Shown here piece by piece: positions 12,401 to 23,615 of a stretch of DNA of 64,000 nucleotides. Under the pieces are notes generated by a model that ran no database searches, was not told the origin of the DNA, and worked only from the letters and a program-made list of their open reading frames with translations. Position numbers and translations under genes: made by a program. The DNA is from Styela clava (lineage: Eukaryota; Chordata; Ascidiacea; Stolidobranchia; Styelidae). The number at the start of each line of letters is the position of its first letter. The first letter of the stretch is position 1. The DNA is taken from NCBI RefSeq assembly GCF_964204865.1, contig NC_135254.1:9491001-9555000 (forward strand). The letters run 5' to 3'.

Positions 12401-15400
12401 CATCTAATGCTTTGGTGAGATATTATATAAAAAAATATAAATTTTCAAAGATGTGAGGCGAGGGTGTGCACAGGCCACAACCTGTCCCGCTAAGCCGTAT
12501 AGTGTGGTTATATGGCCCACTGACAAAAAATGTAAAGCATTGTAATTGCGATTTTAGTATTCTAATAGATACTTTGTTGATAGCAATGTCACACTCACTG
12601 AAGTATAAACGAGACTCATGTCGAAGCAAAGTTACAAGTGACTATACAGATTCACGGCAATTCATTACACTGAGGAAAATACTGATTATGAAGTTATCTT
12701 TCAAAACCATAGATAATAATTCATGTCTATCCAAAGTGTAGCTAGTTCTGTATTATAGAATTTTTAACAGAAAATTGAAGGTTAAAACGGTTTCTCAACA
12801 TACTGTGTTTCTCGCTTCATATTTACCAATCTTTTTCAACAGGATACATTAGGTGAAGACATAATGGAGAAATACATGAGAAAGGCGGCATCGAACCAAT
12901 CTTCACCTCGGCCATCTAGGGCAGGTGGATCGGCCACAGATGTTCCCGTACCGTCAGGTGCCTCTGCATTGAATCGCAACAGCATAGCGGGTTCTAGTCC
13001 TGGACATGACCACACCAAATCTTCTTTAGATGATACAAACGATAAGACATTAGACTCGCAAAAGTTAGTAAATTTTTATTGAATTGTGCTGTAATGTATT
13101 TAGATCTGTATCTGAAAGATTCGAGTTGTCAAATTATCTGAATTTGGATTCCATGTTGTATTTATAGGATATTTTTTCCATTATGCACCAAAAGCGCTAT
13201 TTTATAATTTGGGTACACACTCGTATATAGGTAATTTCCAGCAAACTGTATTTTTAGGTCTGGGGGTTGATAATTCTTCTCTTTTTAAATGGTTTATATG
13301 TGTGTTTTGTCAAAATACTCATAAATTATCAAGTTCAGAAGACGTTTTTTATTGAAATAGTCACTGGAAATCTAGACGTTTGTTATTGAAGTAGTCACTG
13401 GAAATCTTTGTCTGTTCTACTGAGCTGTGTATATCAATATCTGACCTAAGATATAATCTCATGCTAAATATATTTTCCGAATCTTTTTTTGTTTTGTTTA
13501 TTATTCTCAACTAAGTTGTTCGAATAAACGAGTAATTAATTTTTGCTCTTTATTTTTTAACATTTTCTATTTTCTTTTTTTAGTCCGAATAGTTCATCAA
13601 CGACTGACCCTCAATCAACTCCAAGTAATATATCTAGTACAGCCAGCGATAGAACTGTGACGACAATGACGCAAGGAACGTCCCCGAATTTGTCACCCCC
13701 TACTCCCGGCAAACCTGCCAAAGCGATTCCATCTACTTGTCCTGCCATGAAAAACGAATATAAACCTGATCCAGAACAATTAATTATGGATACGCAGCGT
13801 AAATTAAGACTCATGTTAGCAACGAGCGAATCTTTGCCAGAATCGACACGGTTTCCTGGAATATTGTCAAGTATTGGTATCGAAGCATTAGCTGGTTACC
13901 ACTTATCTTCGAGACCTATTCAACAGGATGAGGGGGAACGTTCACAAGGAAATAGAAACAAGTAAGTTTTATCATCTCGGGTGGCCCAAATCGAATAATC
14001 TGTTTTTTTTCAAACATTCCAAAATGTTGAAAAAGATTTTACCACGACCTCCATTGAGCTCTTTTGCGACACATCGAGGGGTTGGGACCCCCAGTTTTAA
14101 GAAGCCATGCAACATCGAGATATATATGTTGGAGAGGGTGGCTTTTGAAATGCACAAATGTTAAAATGTTTTGGTTGATTTACTTTCAATACGGTTACAA
14201 TGAAATAAGTGTACCGGAATTCGAAATATATATATCGGTACTTATAATATAATGGGATGCAATTTTTTTATTTTTGTCAAAAAAAAAATTTCTGTGATTT
14301 TTATTTGATTCCTTCTATATAATTTTATGAGAATAAGTTCTAATTTTCTTGGGATATAAATAAAAAAAGTTGTGCAGCTGACTTGAATATGACAAGAACA
14401 CAATACCTTTTTTCTAGTTAATAATTTCAGTCACTCAATTTATTTTATATTTTAGTTCAAGAAAAGAAATCCTGTCGTTCCTGAGATTACAATTAGCAGA
14501 AGCTGTGAGTTTGCAAGATCATTCAAGAATCGCCCAAATTCATGAAACAACGAGATGTATACATGTACTTGATAGCAAAGGATGTAAGACACTGTTACAG
14601 GTAAGTTGGTCTCGTTTTTTGCTCATTGCTGGCTAACCGGTACTACCGCAATATGTGTACCGGTTAGGGTAAGGCCATAATTTTATTCCAATTTTCCCTA
14701 TTTTAGTTTTATTACGAGTTCGTGGGTCCGTCTGTGTTAGCCAAGTGAATATGCCCATAGGTTTCAGTCCTTTTACACAACTTGATGTAAAGTAGACGAA
14801 CAAAATTAGTTACCTCCATATTGATACACACACTTCTGGAGCGCCAGCTAACCTTAGTCAAACAAGTCCACTGATCAGTATGTTCCAACATAATAACCCA
14901 GTCATAATTTGCTATATTATTGTTTAACTTCCATGAGGCCTCATTCTAGGCTGGTGCCTCTTCTATTGTCGATCTGTACATAAATTCATTTTCTACTTGT
15001 AAATACATCTAAGCGACCTTTTCCTCCATAGTTTAACTATTTTTCATACTTTTCTTTTTGGAAAGGAGATTCCTCTATTTTTCTTTATTTATTTTGGACA
15101 TGAAGTGGACCTATCGACCGTTTTGTTATTATGTTGTGCTTGTGAAAAAAATCACTTTTAAATATTGGGCCAATTGCTTTGAAATTTTCAGTGCTTGAAG
15201 CTTCTTGTTGTCACTAGAAGGCCATTATTTTTATTCATCTGAAAAATATCTGTCGGCTCTATGAGATTAGTTTTGCACTTGAAGTTTTGTGTCATGACGT
15301 CATCAAAATTGAAAATCCTGCTTCATGATGTGGGGATCACATCTCGATGATTCAGTGGTCAGACTGTAAAAGTACTGTAAAACATTTGATACCACTACGG

Positions 15401-18400
15401 TTCGGGTTTCTTGTCCATATATATATTTGGACTTGTTTAAAATGTCATTGGAATGAACTTGATGAATGACATTCTATAACTGTTCCAAGAGTGGAACAAT
15501 TTAACCATTACATCAAGGGCCTTTAGATCGGAAAATCAGCCTTGTTATGCTGCTTTCTGAGTATGTTTGGGCGAATCAATTTGATTTTGGAAGGTGAAGG
15601 TAAACTAGAAAACGTCAATTCTCCCAAAACTAATTGTTGCACATCACCAACCTAAGTTGTAACACAATACTAAACTCATTTCAGAATCTCTGGAGAGAAT
15701 ACAAACAGAGATCTGCATATGTTGCCTATTTAGTGAGAACAAAACAAGCTTTGTTGACAACGTCGTCTTATCTTCAACATATGTTTCGATGTACAGAACG
15801 TGATCAAGAGACTTGCAGGTACTTTATTTAAAATTGGGTGTTTCATACTTTTTCTCTGAACAAAGCACTGAAGTAGTAGTAGTATACTAAATAAGCAATG
15901 AATAAGTAGCTTGAGTAGCCTACTGCTTACAAAATATTTCACATTAGTTGGCTAACATGGTTACCCGTAGGTTCTCAGTGCTCGATACGGAGCGATCTCC
16001 AGAGCTCTGTGAGAGAAACCTGGGGTTCTTGAGCTATTCATTTACTTATTCAAATATTGATTTGTCAATTTTGAAACTGTCCAAAGAAGCAATAACAGCA
16101 TTTATGAAATATTCTTCAAAAAACAAAAACAGCAAATACATACGAGTCATTATGCTCATTATTAAGTAAAGTGATTTTAATTTACTCCGAAAAATTGATC
16201 AGTAGGTAACACTGTATTTTTTTTTGTTTTCACTTTTTAAATTTATTGTGGGGCTTTGTAAATAATAGTCATCCTCCTCACAGGCTCCATAACAATAAAA
16301 ATATTGAGAACCCCTGACATAGACCACACCACATCAACAGGAATAGTATTATACAGCTCAGTCTCAGTAAATATTTACTTTTTGTAATGAAAATCATGAC
16401 ACATTGGGCAGAAGATTTAACTTTATTATACTTAATTTATGACAAGGAAATGTTTTATTATAAATGCACATTTGATCAATATAAGACCTTGTTTTTGTGA
16501 ACATAAATGATTGTAATGAGACTAAATATCTGATATAGCCAGTCATACTGTTTTACCAGCGTTAATTTGAATGAATTTGACATTTTATGTTGAGTTCTAA
16601 ATCTGGGCACATAAGAAGTAATTTTTCAGGAAATGAATTTTTATTCTGTGAAAACTCTAGAAATTATTTCACACATTTGCAGGGTACTACTAGTATACAA
16701 TTCTGCAATTCTTGTTTATACAAGTTGGAATATGATGTATTTACCATGCATGAACCCATTCTGGATAGTATGCCTTTGAAACAGTTGATGGCAAAATTTT
16801 ACATTTGCTGATATTTCAAAGTTCATAAAACATGAAATGTACTAGCATGAATTTAGTAGAAAAATGATATTTTTGTTTTTCCAGGCGTTATTTAACATCA
16901 AGATTTGTCAGTCTGTTTTTGAAACGTATGGATTCGCAATTACGTGTTTTTCGAACTCGTTTCACAAGCGCTACGGCTGCTGATGAGAAAGTTGCTCTTG
17001 TCAGGGAATTTTTAAGTTTCTTGTATGGAGAAATGTCTAAAGACAAAGTATGGGCAGGTATGTCTTATATTATTGTTTTGTTATATAAGGTTTTGTATTT
17101 TTCAGGATGTGGATTCTTAGTTTGTTTTTATTTATTATTATTTTTTTTTTATGTAGCAGTCATAGTCCGAACTCAGAGTCGTATCCAGAATCTGAATAGC
17201 TTCTTGTAATAATCAAAATTTCCAACAGAAAAAAACGAGTATTCTCAATAGATAATTAAACAGGCTTGCACATGCCACAGTTTTTCTGATTAAAATTTCG
17301 ATTTCGAGTACATAGCTGGATTTAGAGTTAAAATTCCTTCAACTTTTGATAGTCTGAAATTTTGTGAAACTGCCGTCAGAATCTGAAGGTATATGGGGCC
17401 TTGGTATAAGTGGCCAGCCATGTGTTGAGGAATAGTTTGTTTGAAATGATGGTGCCATCATTTATTCACTTAATTAGACACATATATCTAATCTTTTTCT
17501 TCGTATATCTATATATTCTTCGAAATATCAGGGCATGAATTACAAGATGCTGATTGTATTTTTTCATGTTTTTGAAATATTCCAGGTGCAAGCGAGGAAC
17601 AACTTATTGAAGCAGAGAGAGCTATAGAAAGATCAGTTTTCATTTACATTTATAAAATTGCTATTTATCCAAATGGTGAAGGTGATGTCATGAGAGACGA
17701 GTAAGTTTATTCTTTGTATTTATTGATAATATAACTTTATCATTCTGTAAAAAATGACTATTTTTTCGTCGATGTTCCAAATCCCTCCATATTTTTGTGC
17801 GACCGAATCTGTGATCTTTACCTTGCAACGACAACATAGTTAGATCAAAAACTTCTACACCTATTGCCTGTCAACCTATTTTGGTGGAACAAAACCCCAA
17901 TGAAACATGTCAGAGGCTTTGGGAACCTGTGTGCAATAGCTTATTGTCTGAATTATTTAAAGTATAAATAAGTTTATAAGAAACCTAATACTAACATAAC
18001 AAAATGATCTTTCAAGTCAAGTTTAATAATAATGGAGCTTAATAAAGATTATATTTAAACAGTCTACACGTAATAATATATCATATTTGAATAGAAACTT
18101 GCGGAACCTTTGGACTAGGTACTTCCATAGTGTGTAGACCAGGTTAGGGTTAGGTCATAATTTTTTTCCCGGTTTTCCTCATTTTAGTTCTATTACGAGT
18201 TCAGGGACTGTCTGTGTTAGCCAAGTGAATACACTCCCTGCCCATAGGTTTCAGTCCCTTTACACAACTTGATGTAAAATAGGCGAACAAAATTATTTAC
18301 CTCCATATTGGTACACACACTTATGGAGCTCCCGCTGAACTACAGGTCGCGGCCGAACCCCAGTCGAAGACCACTTCAGCAAAGAGGCTAGCTTTAGAAG

Positions 18401-19600
18401 TTCAGCAGGATCAACTTGCATTTTCTGATTGGATGAATGTGCTATGCATATTCGGCGCTCCCGAAGTATGCGAAGCAAGATGGCGTAATCGGAATGTAAT
18501 ATGTGTACTAGGTTAAGGTTAGGCCATAATTTTAGCAGGTATAAATACTACGGGAAGCTCTTGGCTAGTCTTCGAACTGATAATGGGACTAAAATAAGGA
18601 AAATTGGAAAAAATTTATCGCCTAACCCTAACCTGTTACCCATGTTACGTTCCGATGTCCGCCATCCTGATTCGCATACTTCGGGAGCACCGCATATTCT
18701 TGTACACAACAAATTCCAATTCTTAGTTCAATTTTACTGTCCCAGTTTCCTTTGCACAACTCAAATTTATCTTTATCTATTTCCAGGGTCTATCAAGGAC
18801 ACATATCACATCTAGCAGCTGTGGTTACACCTCACCATCCAGCATTACAAATACCTAAAAAATATTTGAACGAATGTCCATGGACGTCAGCTCAGGCAGA
18901 AACGAAATCTATCAACGCTTATAAAACTCCAAGGGACAAACTTGCTGCCGTACTTCGATGCTGTAACACCATAATGAATTTATTGAAAATGGCAGATGAA
19001 GGGACCGTTCCCGGAGCTGATGATTTTACTCCAGTTCTTGTATATGTTTTAATTATGGTAAGCAAGATTTTTGTATCCTTCATTCTAGCTTTTCAGCATT
19101 TTCTCTTTTTTTTCAAAATTCGCTTTCAATAACTTTTTGAATAGTAAAAAAACAAGAAAGCACAATGCTCAAATATATGGACACGAAGGCCCAAAATGAA
19201 GTAGTATGGGTACTACCTGTACTGCAGTCTTCCCACTTTGCCTGACCACCTGGTAGAAATGAACGAGGAACTGCCACAATATGCGCAATTTTTAATTTTG
19301 ATGACGTTATTGCATACAAAAAAGCAAATTCCATAGAGCACACAGAAATATTTGAAATGAATACAAGTAATAGTCTTCTAGCGACAACAACAATCTTTAA
19401 CCACTGAAAATTCACAGCAATTGGTCCAGTAATCATGGAGATATTTTTTCTTGTAACAGGCAAATCCACCCCACCTTCTTTCCACCGTACAGTATATAAC
19501 AAGTTTTATTGGAGATGAACTAACTGGAGAAGATTCTTACTGGTGGATGCAATTCACGGCAGCTACTGAATTTATTAAAACTATCGATGAAAGAAAGTGA
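434..19600 (+). CDS. GAPVD1: GAPVD1 / RME-6 homologue, Rab5 exchange factor (5' partial, 22 exons)
   Basis: Exons: 434-541, 1088-1212, 1701-1839, 2338-2471, 2993-3090, 3517-3798, 4380-4533, 5342-5483, 6184-6370, 7660-8489, 10198-10299, 10896-11125, 11534-11633, 12353-12414, 12843-13063, 13584-13961, 14456-14600, 15685-15818, 16885-17057, 17586-17700, 18787-19057, 19460-19600. All have AG/GT borders and phases chain without a break to 1422 residues plus TGA. The family activates Rab5 on clathrin-coated vesicles and early endosomes. The N-terminal RasGAP domain is outside the window. Visible here are acidic Trp motifs (SETWSTD, SDVWSVE), a long Ser/Thr-rich linker (830-nt exon), a basic block (KKQPWWKSPKLP), a helical region, then the VPS9 domain in the last four exons, with ERSVFIYIYKIAIYPN, SAYKTPRDK, VPGADDF and the diagnostic end YWWMQFTAATEFIKTID. 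Exon 3 could instead start at 1734, which is also in frame. Recognition is by motif and order; family identity is very likely. Confidence 0.93.
4119..4354. mobile_element. Fold-back MITE, subfamily A, 8-bp TSD
   Basis: A 236-bp near-palindrome. The left arm begins GGGGCTCCCGAAGTATGCG and the right arm is its imperfect reverse complement ending CGGGAGCACC. The arms carry AAGATGGCGGACATCGG and AGGTTAGGGTTAGG. AATAAATC flanks both sides (4111-4118 and 4355-4362). No ORF. It ends 25 bp before the acceptor-defined start of the GAPVD1 exon at 4380. Confidence 0.88.
5638..5842. mobile_element. Fold-back MITE, subfamily B, 8-bp TSD
   Basis: A 205-bp element with one end GGTACTCCCGTAGTATGTG and the other ending CTTCTGGAGCGCC, flanked by an exact CTGATTTG duplication (5630-5637, 5843-5850). 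The ends match subfamily A, but the interior differs: it has the TACGAGTTCGG and CTTTACACAAGTTGATGTAAAG segments shared by the other B copies. In a GAPVD1 intron. Confidence 0.88.
6426..6661. mobile_element. Fold-back MITE, subfamily A
   Basis: Left arm GGGACTCCCGTAGTATGTG with AAGATGGCGGACACCGG; right arm the reverse complement ending ACTATGGGAGCGCC; 236 bp, the same length as the copy at 4119. The flanks CAAATATT and AAATTTTG are only roughly alike, so the duplication has decayed or the ends have slipped. In a GAPVD1 intron. Confidence 0.8.
7278..7535 (+). mobile_element. tRNA-derived SINE copy
   Basis: The head reads TGGCTTAATGTGCTAAGCG and later GGGTCGAATCC, which resemble polymerase III box A and box B of a tRNA. 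The body (AAATAACTGGCTAACTAATCCCATACC, then the CATGGACTGGTAACCGGATG segment) recurs at 11779, 48741 and 59305. The 3' end is diverged. Composite SINEs of this kind are known in Ciona (Cics-1, from memory); the match is unverified. Confidence 0.7.
8717..9969. mobile_element. Non-autonomous hAT transposon, exact 8-bp TSD
   Basis: A 1253-bp element starting TAGAGATGTACCGATACC and ending in the reverse complement GGTACATCTCTA, flanked on both sides by CTATGTAT (8709-8716, 9970-9977). An 8-bp duplication and a TAGAG-type end are hAT traits. Both terminal regions are made of iterated CCGATAC-like words. No transposase reading frame is visible. In a GAPVD1 intron. Confidence 0.88.
11779..12200 (+). 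mobile_element. tRNA-derived SINE copy, long form
   Basis: Head GGTGTGGTGCATTGTGCTAAGCGTTAGGAA followed by a box B-like GGTTTGAATCTC, then the shared body with a partial internal duplication (two ACTAATCCCA(T/A)ACCCGACA segments), and a tail ATAAATATGTAAATCCTATCC. The same tail occurs at 59600-59625 and, reversed, at 48741. In a GAPVD1 intron. Confidence 0.75.
13334..13408. repeat. Short tandem duplication, about 38 bp twice
   Basis: The words GACGTTT..TATTGAA.TAGTCACTGGAAATCT appear twice in a row in a GAPVD1 intron, with small differences between copies. It looks like a simple local duplication and has no coding consequence. Confidence 0.7.
14639..14845. mobile_element. Fold-back MITE, subfamily B
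   Basis: Begins GGTACTACCGCAATATGTG and ends CTTCTGGAGCGCC, with the B interior (CGAGTTCGTGGGTCCGTCTGTG, ACACAACTTGATGTAAAGTAG). The flanks GGCTAACC and AGCTAACC match at 7 of 8 positions. It lies 38 bp after the donor that follows the GAPVD1 exon ending at 14600. Confidence 0.85.
18118..18332. mobile_element. Fold-back MITE, subfamily B
   Basis: Begins GGTACTTCCATAGTGTG and ends CTTATGGAGCTCC, with the standard B interior in between. Flanking octamers do not match well, so it is older or has an altered end. A subfamily A copy follows 121 bp downstream in the same GAPVD1 intron. Confidence 0.8.
18454..18691. mobile_element. Fold-back MITE, subfamily A, exact 8-bp TSD
   Basis: A 238-bp palindrome, GGCGCTCCCGAAGTATGCG to CATACTTCGGGAGCACC, with GCATATTC on both sides (18446-18453, 18692-18699). 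Very similar throughout to the copy at 4119, including the GCTCTTGGCTAGTCTTCGAAC centre, so the two are close relatives and relatively young. Confidence 0.88.
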
Positions 19601-19784
19601 TTTCATTATAAAAGTAGACACAGTTTTTCAATTTATTCATGTGAAATGGATTAACTTCGCCGAATTTTTGCAACTCCACACATATAGCTTTCAAATTTTC
19701 TGATTAGATGAATGATGTTTATATGAACGTGGTTGGTCTTAACTGGGTAAAAAATCAATCTTCTGGATTTGAGCGCACCATGGT

Positions 19785-20186
19785 TAGTGCTGGGCATTTT
19801 TGAATATCTGATGAATCAAATCGAATAATTTTTTTGAATTGAATTTTGGATACTTGAGGAGATGTGTAATCGTATTTGTCTTTTTTATTGTAATTTGTCC
19901 TTCAGACACATAAATTCCTTAAAAATATAGAATCCATCACTCAGACAGTTCGCTGAGTGTTAACACACAATAAGAAAAATGTTTCATCATAACTCGTAGT
20001 CATTACTAAGAAGAGTCATACGTTGGAATTGTATTTTTAAAAAATTGCTTCTGTAGAAAAAATTAAGAATTTCACCTGGACCTGGCAGACGAAAAAATAC
20101 AAGATGGCGGTGATTTGAAATTTCCGTCTTGAGTCTTGACCAATTTGTATAATTTACTATTCGATTCAAAAGGCCCAGCCCTGCTA
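19785..20186. mobile_element. hAT-like MITE with TGGGC...GCCCAGCCCT ends
   Basis: Starts TAGTGCTGGGCATTTTTGAAT and ends TTCAAAAGGCCCAGCCCTGCTA. The word ATGGTTA sits at or beside both borders, suggesting a blurred 8-bp duplication. The interior (CAGACAGTTCGCTGAGTGTTAACAC, AATAAGAAA..GTTTCATCA) is shared with the region at 22885-23345. No ORF. Confidence 0.6.
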
Positions 20187-20783
20187 ATGGTTACAGCAAT
20201 CGATTTAGCTATGTAGGCGTCGCAGGTTTGGGATTTCAGATTCTAACTACACTTCACCCAGAAGTTGGGTGGACACTACAGTGTCAAACCGTTAAGATTA
20301 AAGTATAATAGCTTTCTTATATATTGGTGACTGCTCTTTTTTCCGAGTGAAGGCATGTCAACTCCTCATAAAAAATATGTTTTTGGGTAAATTTCTGTAT
20401 TTTAGAGCCGCATCACTTGTTGTTTCATAACTTGATCATCCAAGTATGTGTGAGTGATTCTGATTATTGTATGAAAATATTGTTCATATAATTAATAATG
20501 TTTCTAACCGGCGTTCGTTTTTTCCTACATAATTAATCTAATACCACATTACCTGAATTAAATTAGGTTTCAAATAATTGCTGTCGGAAATCTGTAAAAT
20601 TAGTATTTACTAAATCTGTAAAATTAGTATTTACTAATATTTAAAGCATCAATTTTTTTATATTTTTGTGCCATTGTAATGGTTTACATCTTCGTAAAAA
20701 CATCACGTACTTTCCCTTTATGAGAGTAAAATTGAAAATAATTTTCAAGTTCTGTAAACAAGTTTTCACCCCATCAAGGTTTT

Positions 20784-21018
20784 GGTACTCCCGTAGTATG
20801 TGAACTAAGATGGCAAAGATCGGACCATAGTATGTGTATCAGGTTAGGGTTAGACCATATTTTCAGGTACAAATACTACGGGAGTCACGTGGCTTGTCCC
20901 CGAACTCGTATTAAAACTAGAATAAGAAAAATTGAATCAATTTATGGCCTAACCCTAACCTGGTACACAAACTACGTCCGGGTGTCCGCCATCTTAATTC
21001 ACATACTACGGGAGTATG
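20784..21018. mobile_element. Fold-back MITE, subfamily A
   Basis: GGTACTCCCGTAGTATGTG to CATACTACGGGAGTATG, 235 bp, with both arms carrying the ATGGC and GGTTAGGGTTAG words. The flanks AAGGTTTT and AATGTTTT match at 7 of 8 positions (20776-20783, 21019-21026). Confidence 0.83.
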
Positions 21019-21971
21019 AATGTTTTGAATCAAATTAGTGATGTTATGATTCAAATATAATCTTTCCACGTTTCATCTCATAGAGACTGACCACTTCAGA
21101 CAGTCCTTTAACAACTATGCTCGCCCTTCGCTCAGTGTTTGTAGAATTTTGTTTGCAGATGTCCGACCTTGGTCAGACGAAACGTCCCAGAAATTTGTTC
21201 TGCTGTATCCGTGATTCACATCACTATAGAGGGAGAAATTAGTTATTAAATATTACTTTAATTTCTCTACAGATGTGCATCAATTCTCATTGTACTAATC
21301 TATTAACTTATAGTAAATGAATTAGACTTGGAAATTATATAATTAAACTTGTGAGTTTGTTCCTTTATATTGCATACTCCCTCATGTTCCGAATGTTTAT
21401 ATAATCTATCTGGGAAGACTGTGTTATCATTTCTCGTGTGCAAGCCCCACATCTTGAATTCTGCCCAGTTGCTGATTGAAAGGGGTGCAACACAGCTCAG
21501 GCCGTGCTGATGAAATACTTTAGCGTTTGCATCGTCCAACTTGCTATTCAGATTTCTTCTACAGTATGCTCCCTTTCATTCCTTATATTTTCAGTCTTAT
21601 CTGTTGTAATTCTTGGTGTAATTTTATCTAATCTAGTATATTATCTTATCTTTCGATTTGATTTTCATATTATATAGTTATATTTTTCATTCTGATAAAT
21701 TATATCTTTCCGTAGGATAGTAATACATCACGCCTACATTCATTTCATGCCGTTTCATTGTTTTTTTCTTTAATTTTTCTGTGATTTGGAAAATTCTGTT
21801 TTCTTTTTCTCTATGAGCCATCTTGAAAAATAATATAATGATGAGATTATCTTAGCACATGCTTAGTATTTTTTCAAACTACTTTCTAATTTTAATGAGA
21901 GGTGGGGTTTTCATATTCATTACTCGAGAATGGATTCATTTTATGTCGAAGCACGGCATCCCTCTTTTGTT

Positions 21972-22060
21972 AGGATGAGAATTTGCAGGGTAATCAAGAG
22001 ATGCGGTGGCGAGCGTATTCCTAAAAACCTCGCACGATGCCCCACACCGCCGTTTCAGAT
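21972..22060 (-). repeat. SINE head fragment
   Basis: On the minus strand this reads through the SINE head: GGCGGTGTGGGGC, then AGGAATACGCTCGCCACCGCA and GATTACCCTGC. Only the tRNA-like head region is kept, so it is a truncated copy of the repeat at 11779. Confidence 0.55.
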
Positions 22061-22169
22061 GCGTGGACTTGATTTGATTCCCGATCAGTTGAGTGTTGGA
22101 TATTCGTGATTTCCAGGATAGTTGGGATTGTGGTATTGCGTCATTTGAAAGATAGTTGACGTCCTAGAT

Positions 22170-22531
22170 CAGGGGTTCCCAAACTTTATTGGCCGCGGGC
22201 CAAAACTTGAATCGGAGGGATGTTCGCGGGCCAGAAGAGTGTAGCGCCTGAAAGCGCGTGACATGTCTAAGCTCTTATGGTTCATAATTAAATTACTGCC
22301 CTATGTAATCATAATACCGGTACGAATAATTGAGATAATGCTTTAGTTGAATTGTTACGATAAAACCACGTGCTTGAAGTGTGATAATGGCGTAACACTT
22401 GGCGCTATCTAGAATGAAAAAAGGTGAAGCAAAATCTGTTGCACTAACTTGCACACTATTTCACTCAAGCTCGGCGGGCAATTTTGAATCGTTACGCGGG
22501 CCGGATTTGGCCCGCGGTTTGGGAACCCCTG
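22170..22531. mobile_element. Non-autonomous hAT MITE
   Basis: A 362-bp element with ends CAGGGGTTCCCAAACTTTATTGG and GGTTTGGGAACCCCTG, the widespread Charlie-type hAT terminus, next to GGCCGCGGGCC on one side and GGCCCGCGG on the other. The flanks TCCTAGAT and TCCTAGAG match at 7 of 8. No transposase. Confidence 0.87.
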
Positions 22532-22648
22532 TCCTAGAGGATCGGCGTAGTCATCTCGTCCAGTCCAATGTTCGACGAACAATTATAAGTGTACAGGTCA
22601 GGCTTTCCACCTTCAAACCTGTCGCAGTCGAATGATATACGAAAGAAG

Positions 22649-22850
22649 GGCGGTCCATAAGTATGTGTGCCAATATGGAGTTAACTAATTTTGTTCGCCC
22701 ACTTTACATCCAGTTCCGTAAGGGGACGGAAGCCTATGTGCAGGGTGTATATTCACTTAGCTAACACAGACAATCCCCGAACTCGTAATGTAACTGAAAT
22801 AAGGAAAATCGGAATAAAGTTATGGCCTAACCTGGTACACATTACAGGTG
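22649..22850. mobile_element. Fold-back MITE, subfamily B, degraded
   Basis: Reads in the opposite orientation to the copy at 5638: GGCGGTCCATAAGTATGTGTGCC, then AATATGGAG, the CACTTTACATC and CCCCGAACTCGTAAT segments, and CCTAACCTGGTACACATTACAGG. The right end has lost the CTCC motif, so the border is approximate. Confidence 0.72.
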
Positions 22851-22884
22851 AAAGGGAATATGGTACCATCATTGCCTCATCACT

Positions 22885-23345
22885 AGGATTTTCGAATATA
22901 TGACGGTTATCGAATATTATTTTCGATTGGAATTTGGAGTACTAGGAAGATATGTTATCGTATGCGATTTTTCATTGTAATTGGTCTTCCAAACACTTAA
23001 ATTACTAATTAAACGGTATCTATTACCCAGACAGTTTGTTGAGTGTTCACACGCAATAAGAAACGGGTTTCATCAATAACTCACTCGGAAGAAAAGAGTC
23101 GTCTGTCAGAATTGCATTTGTTGAGTGTTCACACTCCATAAGAAACCTGTTTCATCAATAACTCAGTCGGAAGAAAAAAAGTCGTATGTCAGAGTTGCAT
23201 TTTAAACATTTGGCTCAAATGAAAATTAATGAGAGACTCACTTCGACCTTTGGTCGGACAAATAAACAAGATGACGACGATTCGAAGTTCTCGTCGGAAT
23301 CGATTCGAATAATTTACTATTCGATTGAAAATGTTCAGCCCTCCT
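22885..23345. repeat. Diverged hAT-like MITE with internal tandem duplication
   Basis: Related to the element at 19785: it has the same CAGACAGTTTGTTGAGTGTTCACAC and AATTTACTATTCGATTGAAAATGTTCAGCCCTC segments. Between about 23037 and 23203 a unit of roughly 82 bp (TTGTTGAGTGTTCACAC to GTCAGA.TTGCATTT) is present twice in tandem. Borders are approximate. Confidence 0.6.
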
Positions 23346-23412
23346 CATCATTTATGACATGGCTGAGTTATCGTTACGACTTTTTCGGTTTGATTTGGTA
23401 GGTATTTATTAC

Positions 23413-23615
23413 GGTTCCATTACATTTGAACCCACGTACATTTGAACCCATGGCAATTGCACCTGTATGCTATTGCACCTATGGATTTTTTTTTGTTTTT
23501 CGGAGAGTTAAACCCATACTAACCCTAACCCATGGGTTTTAGCACCCGCATATAGATTGAACCCGTGGATATACACATGGGTTCAAATGTACGTGGGTTC
23601 AAATGTACGGTCACC
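23413..23615. mobile_element. Palindromic MITE with 9-bp TSD
   Basis: Each end carries TACATTTGAACCCACGTACATTTGAACCCATG or its reverse complement. The outermost bases are GGTTCC on the left and GGTCACC on the right. ATTTATTAC flanks both sides exactly (23404-23412, 23616-23624). A duplication of 8-9 bp with GG ends would fit Merlin- or Mutator-type elements. No ORF. Confidence 0.75.

Larger units (their letters stand above)
16885..19600 (+). other. GAPVD1: VPS9 (Rab5 GEF) domain coding block of GAPVD1
   Basis: The last four exons (16885-17057, 17586-17700, 18787-19057, 19460-19600) encode the helical lead-in and the VPS9 catalytic domain. In VPS9 proteins the P-G-A-D-D-F loop and the following conserved Asp and Tyr contact the Rab switch regions; VPGADDFTPVLVYVLI is present intact, as is the TPRDKL segment before it. 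The exon at 19460 supplies NPPHLLSTVQYI and the terminal YWWMQF block. Nothing in these exons suggests loss of activity; this is inferred from motif retention only. Confidence 0.9.
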
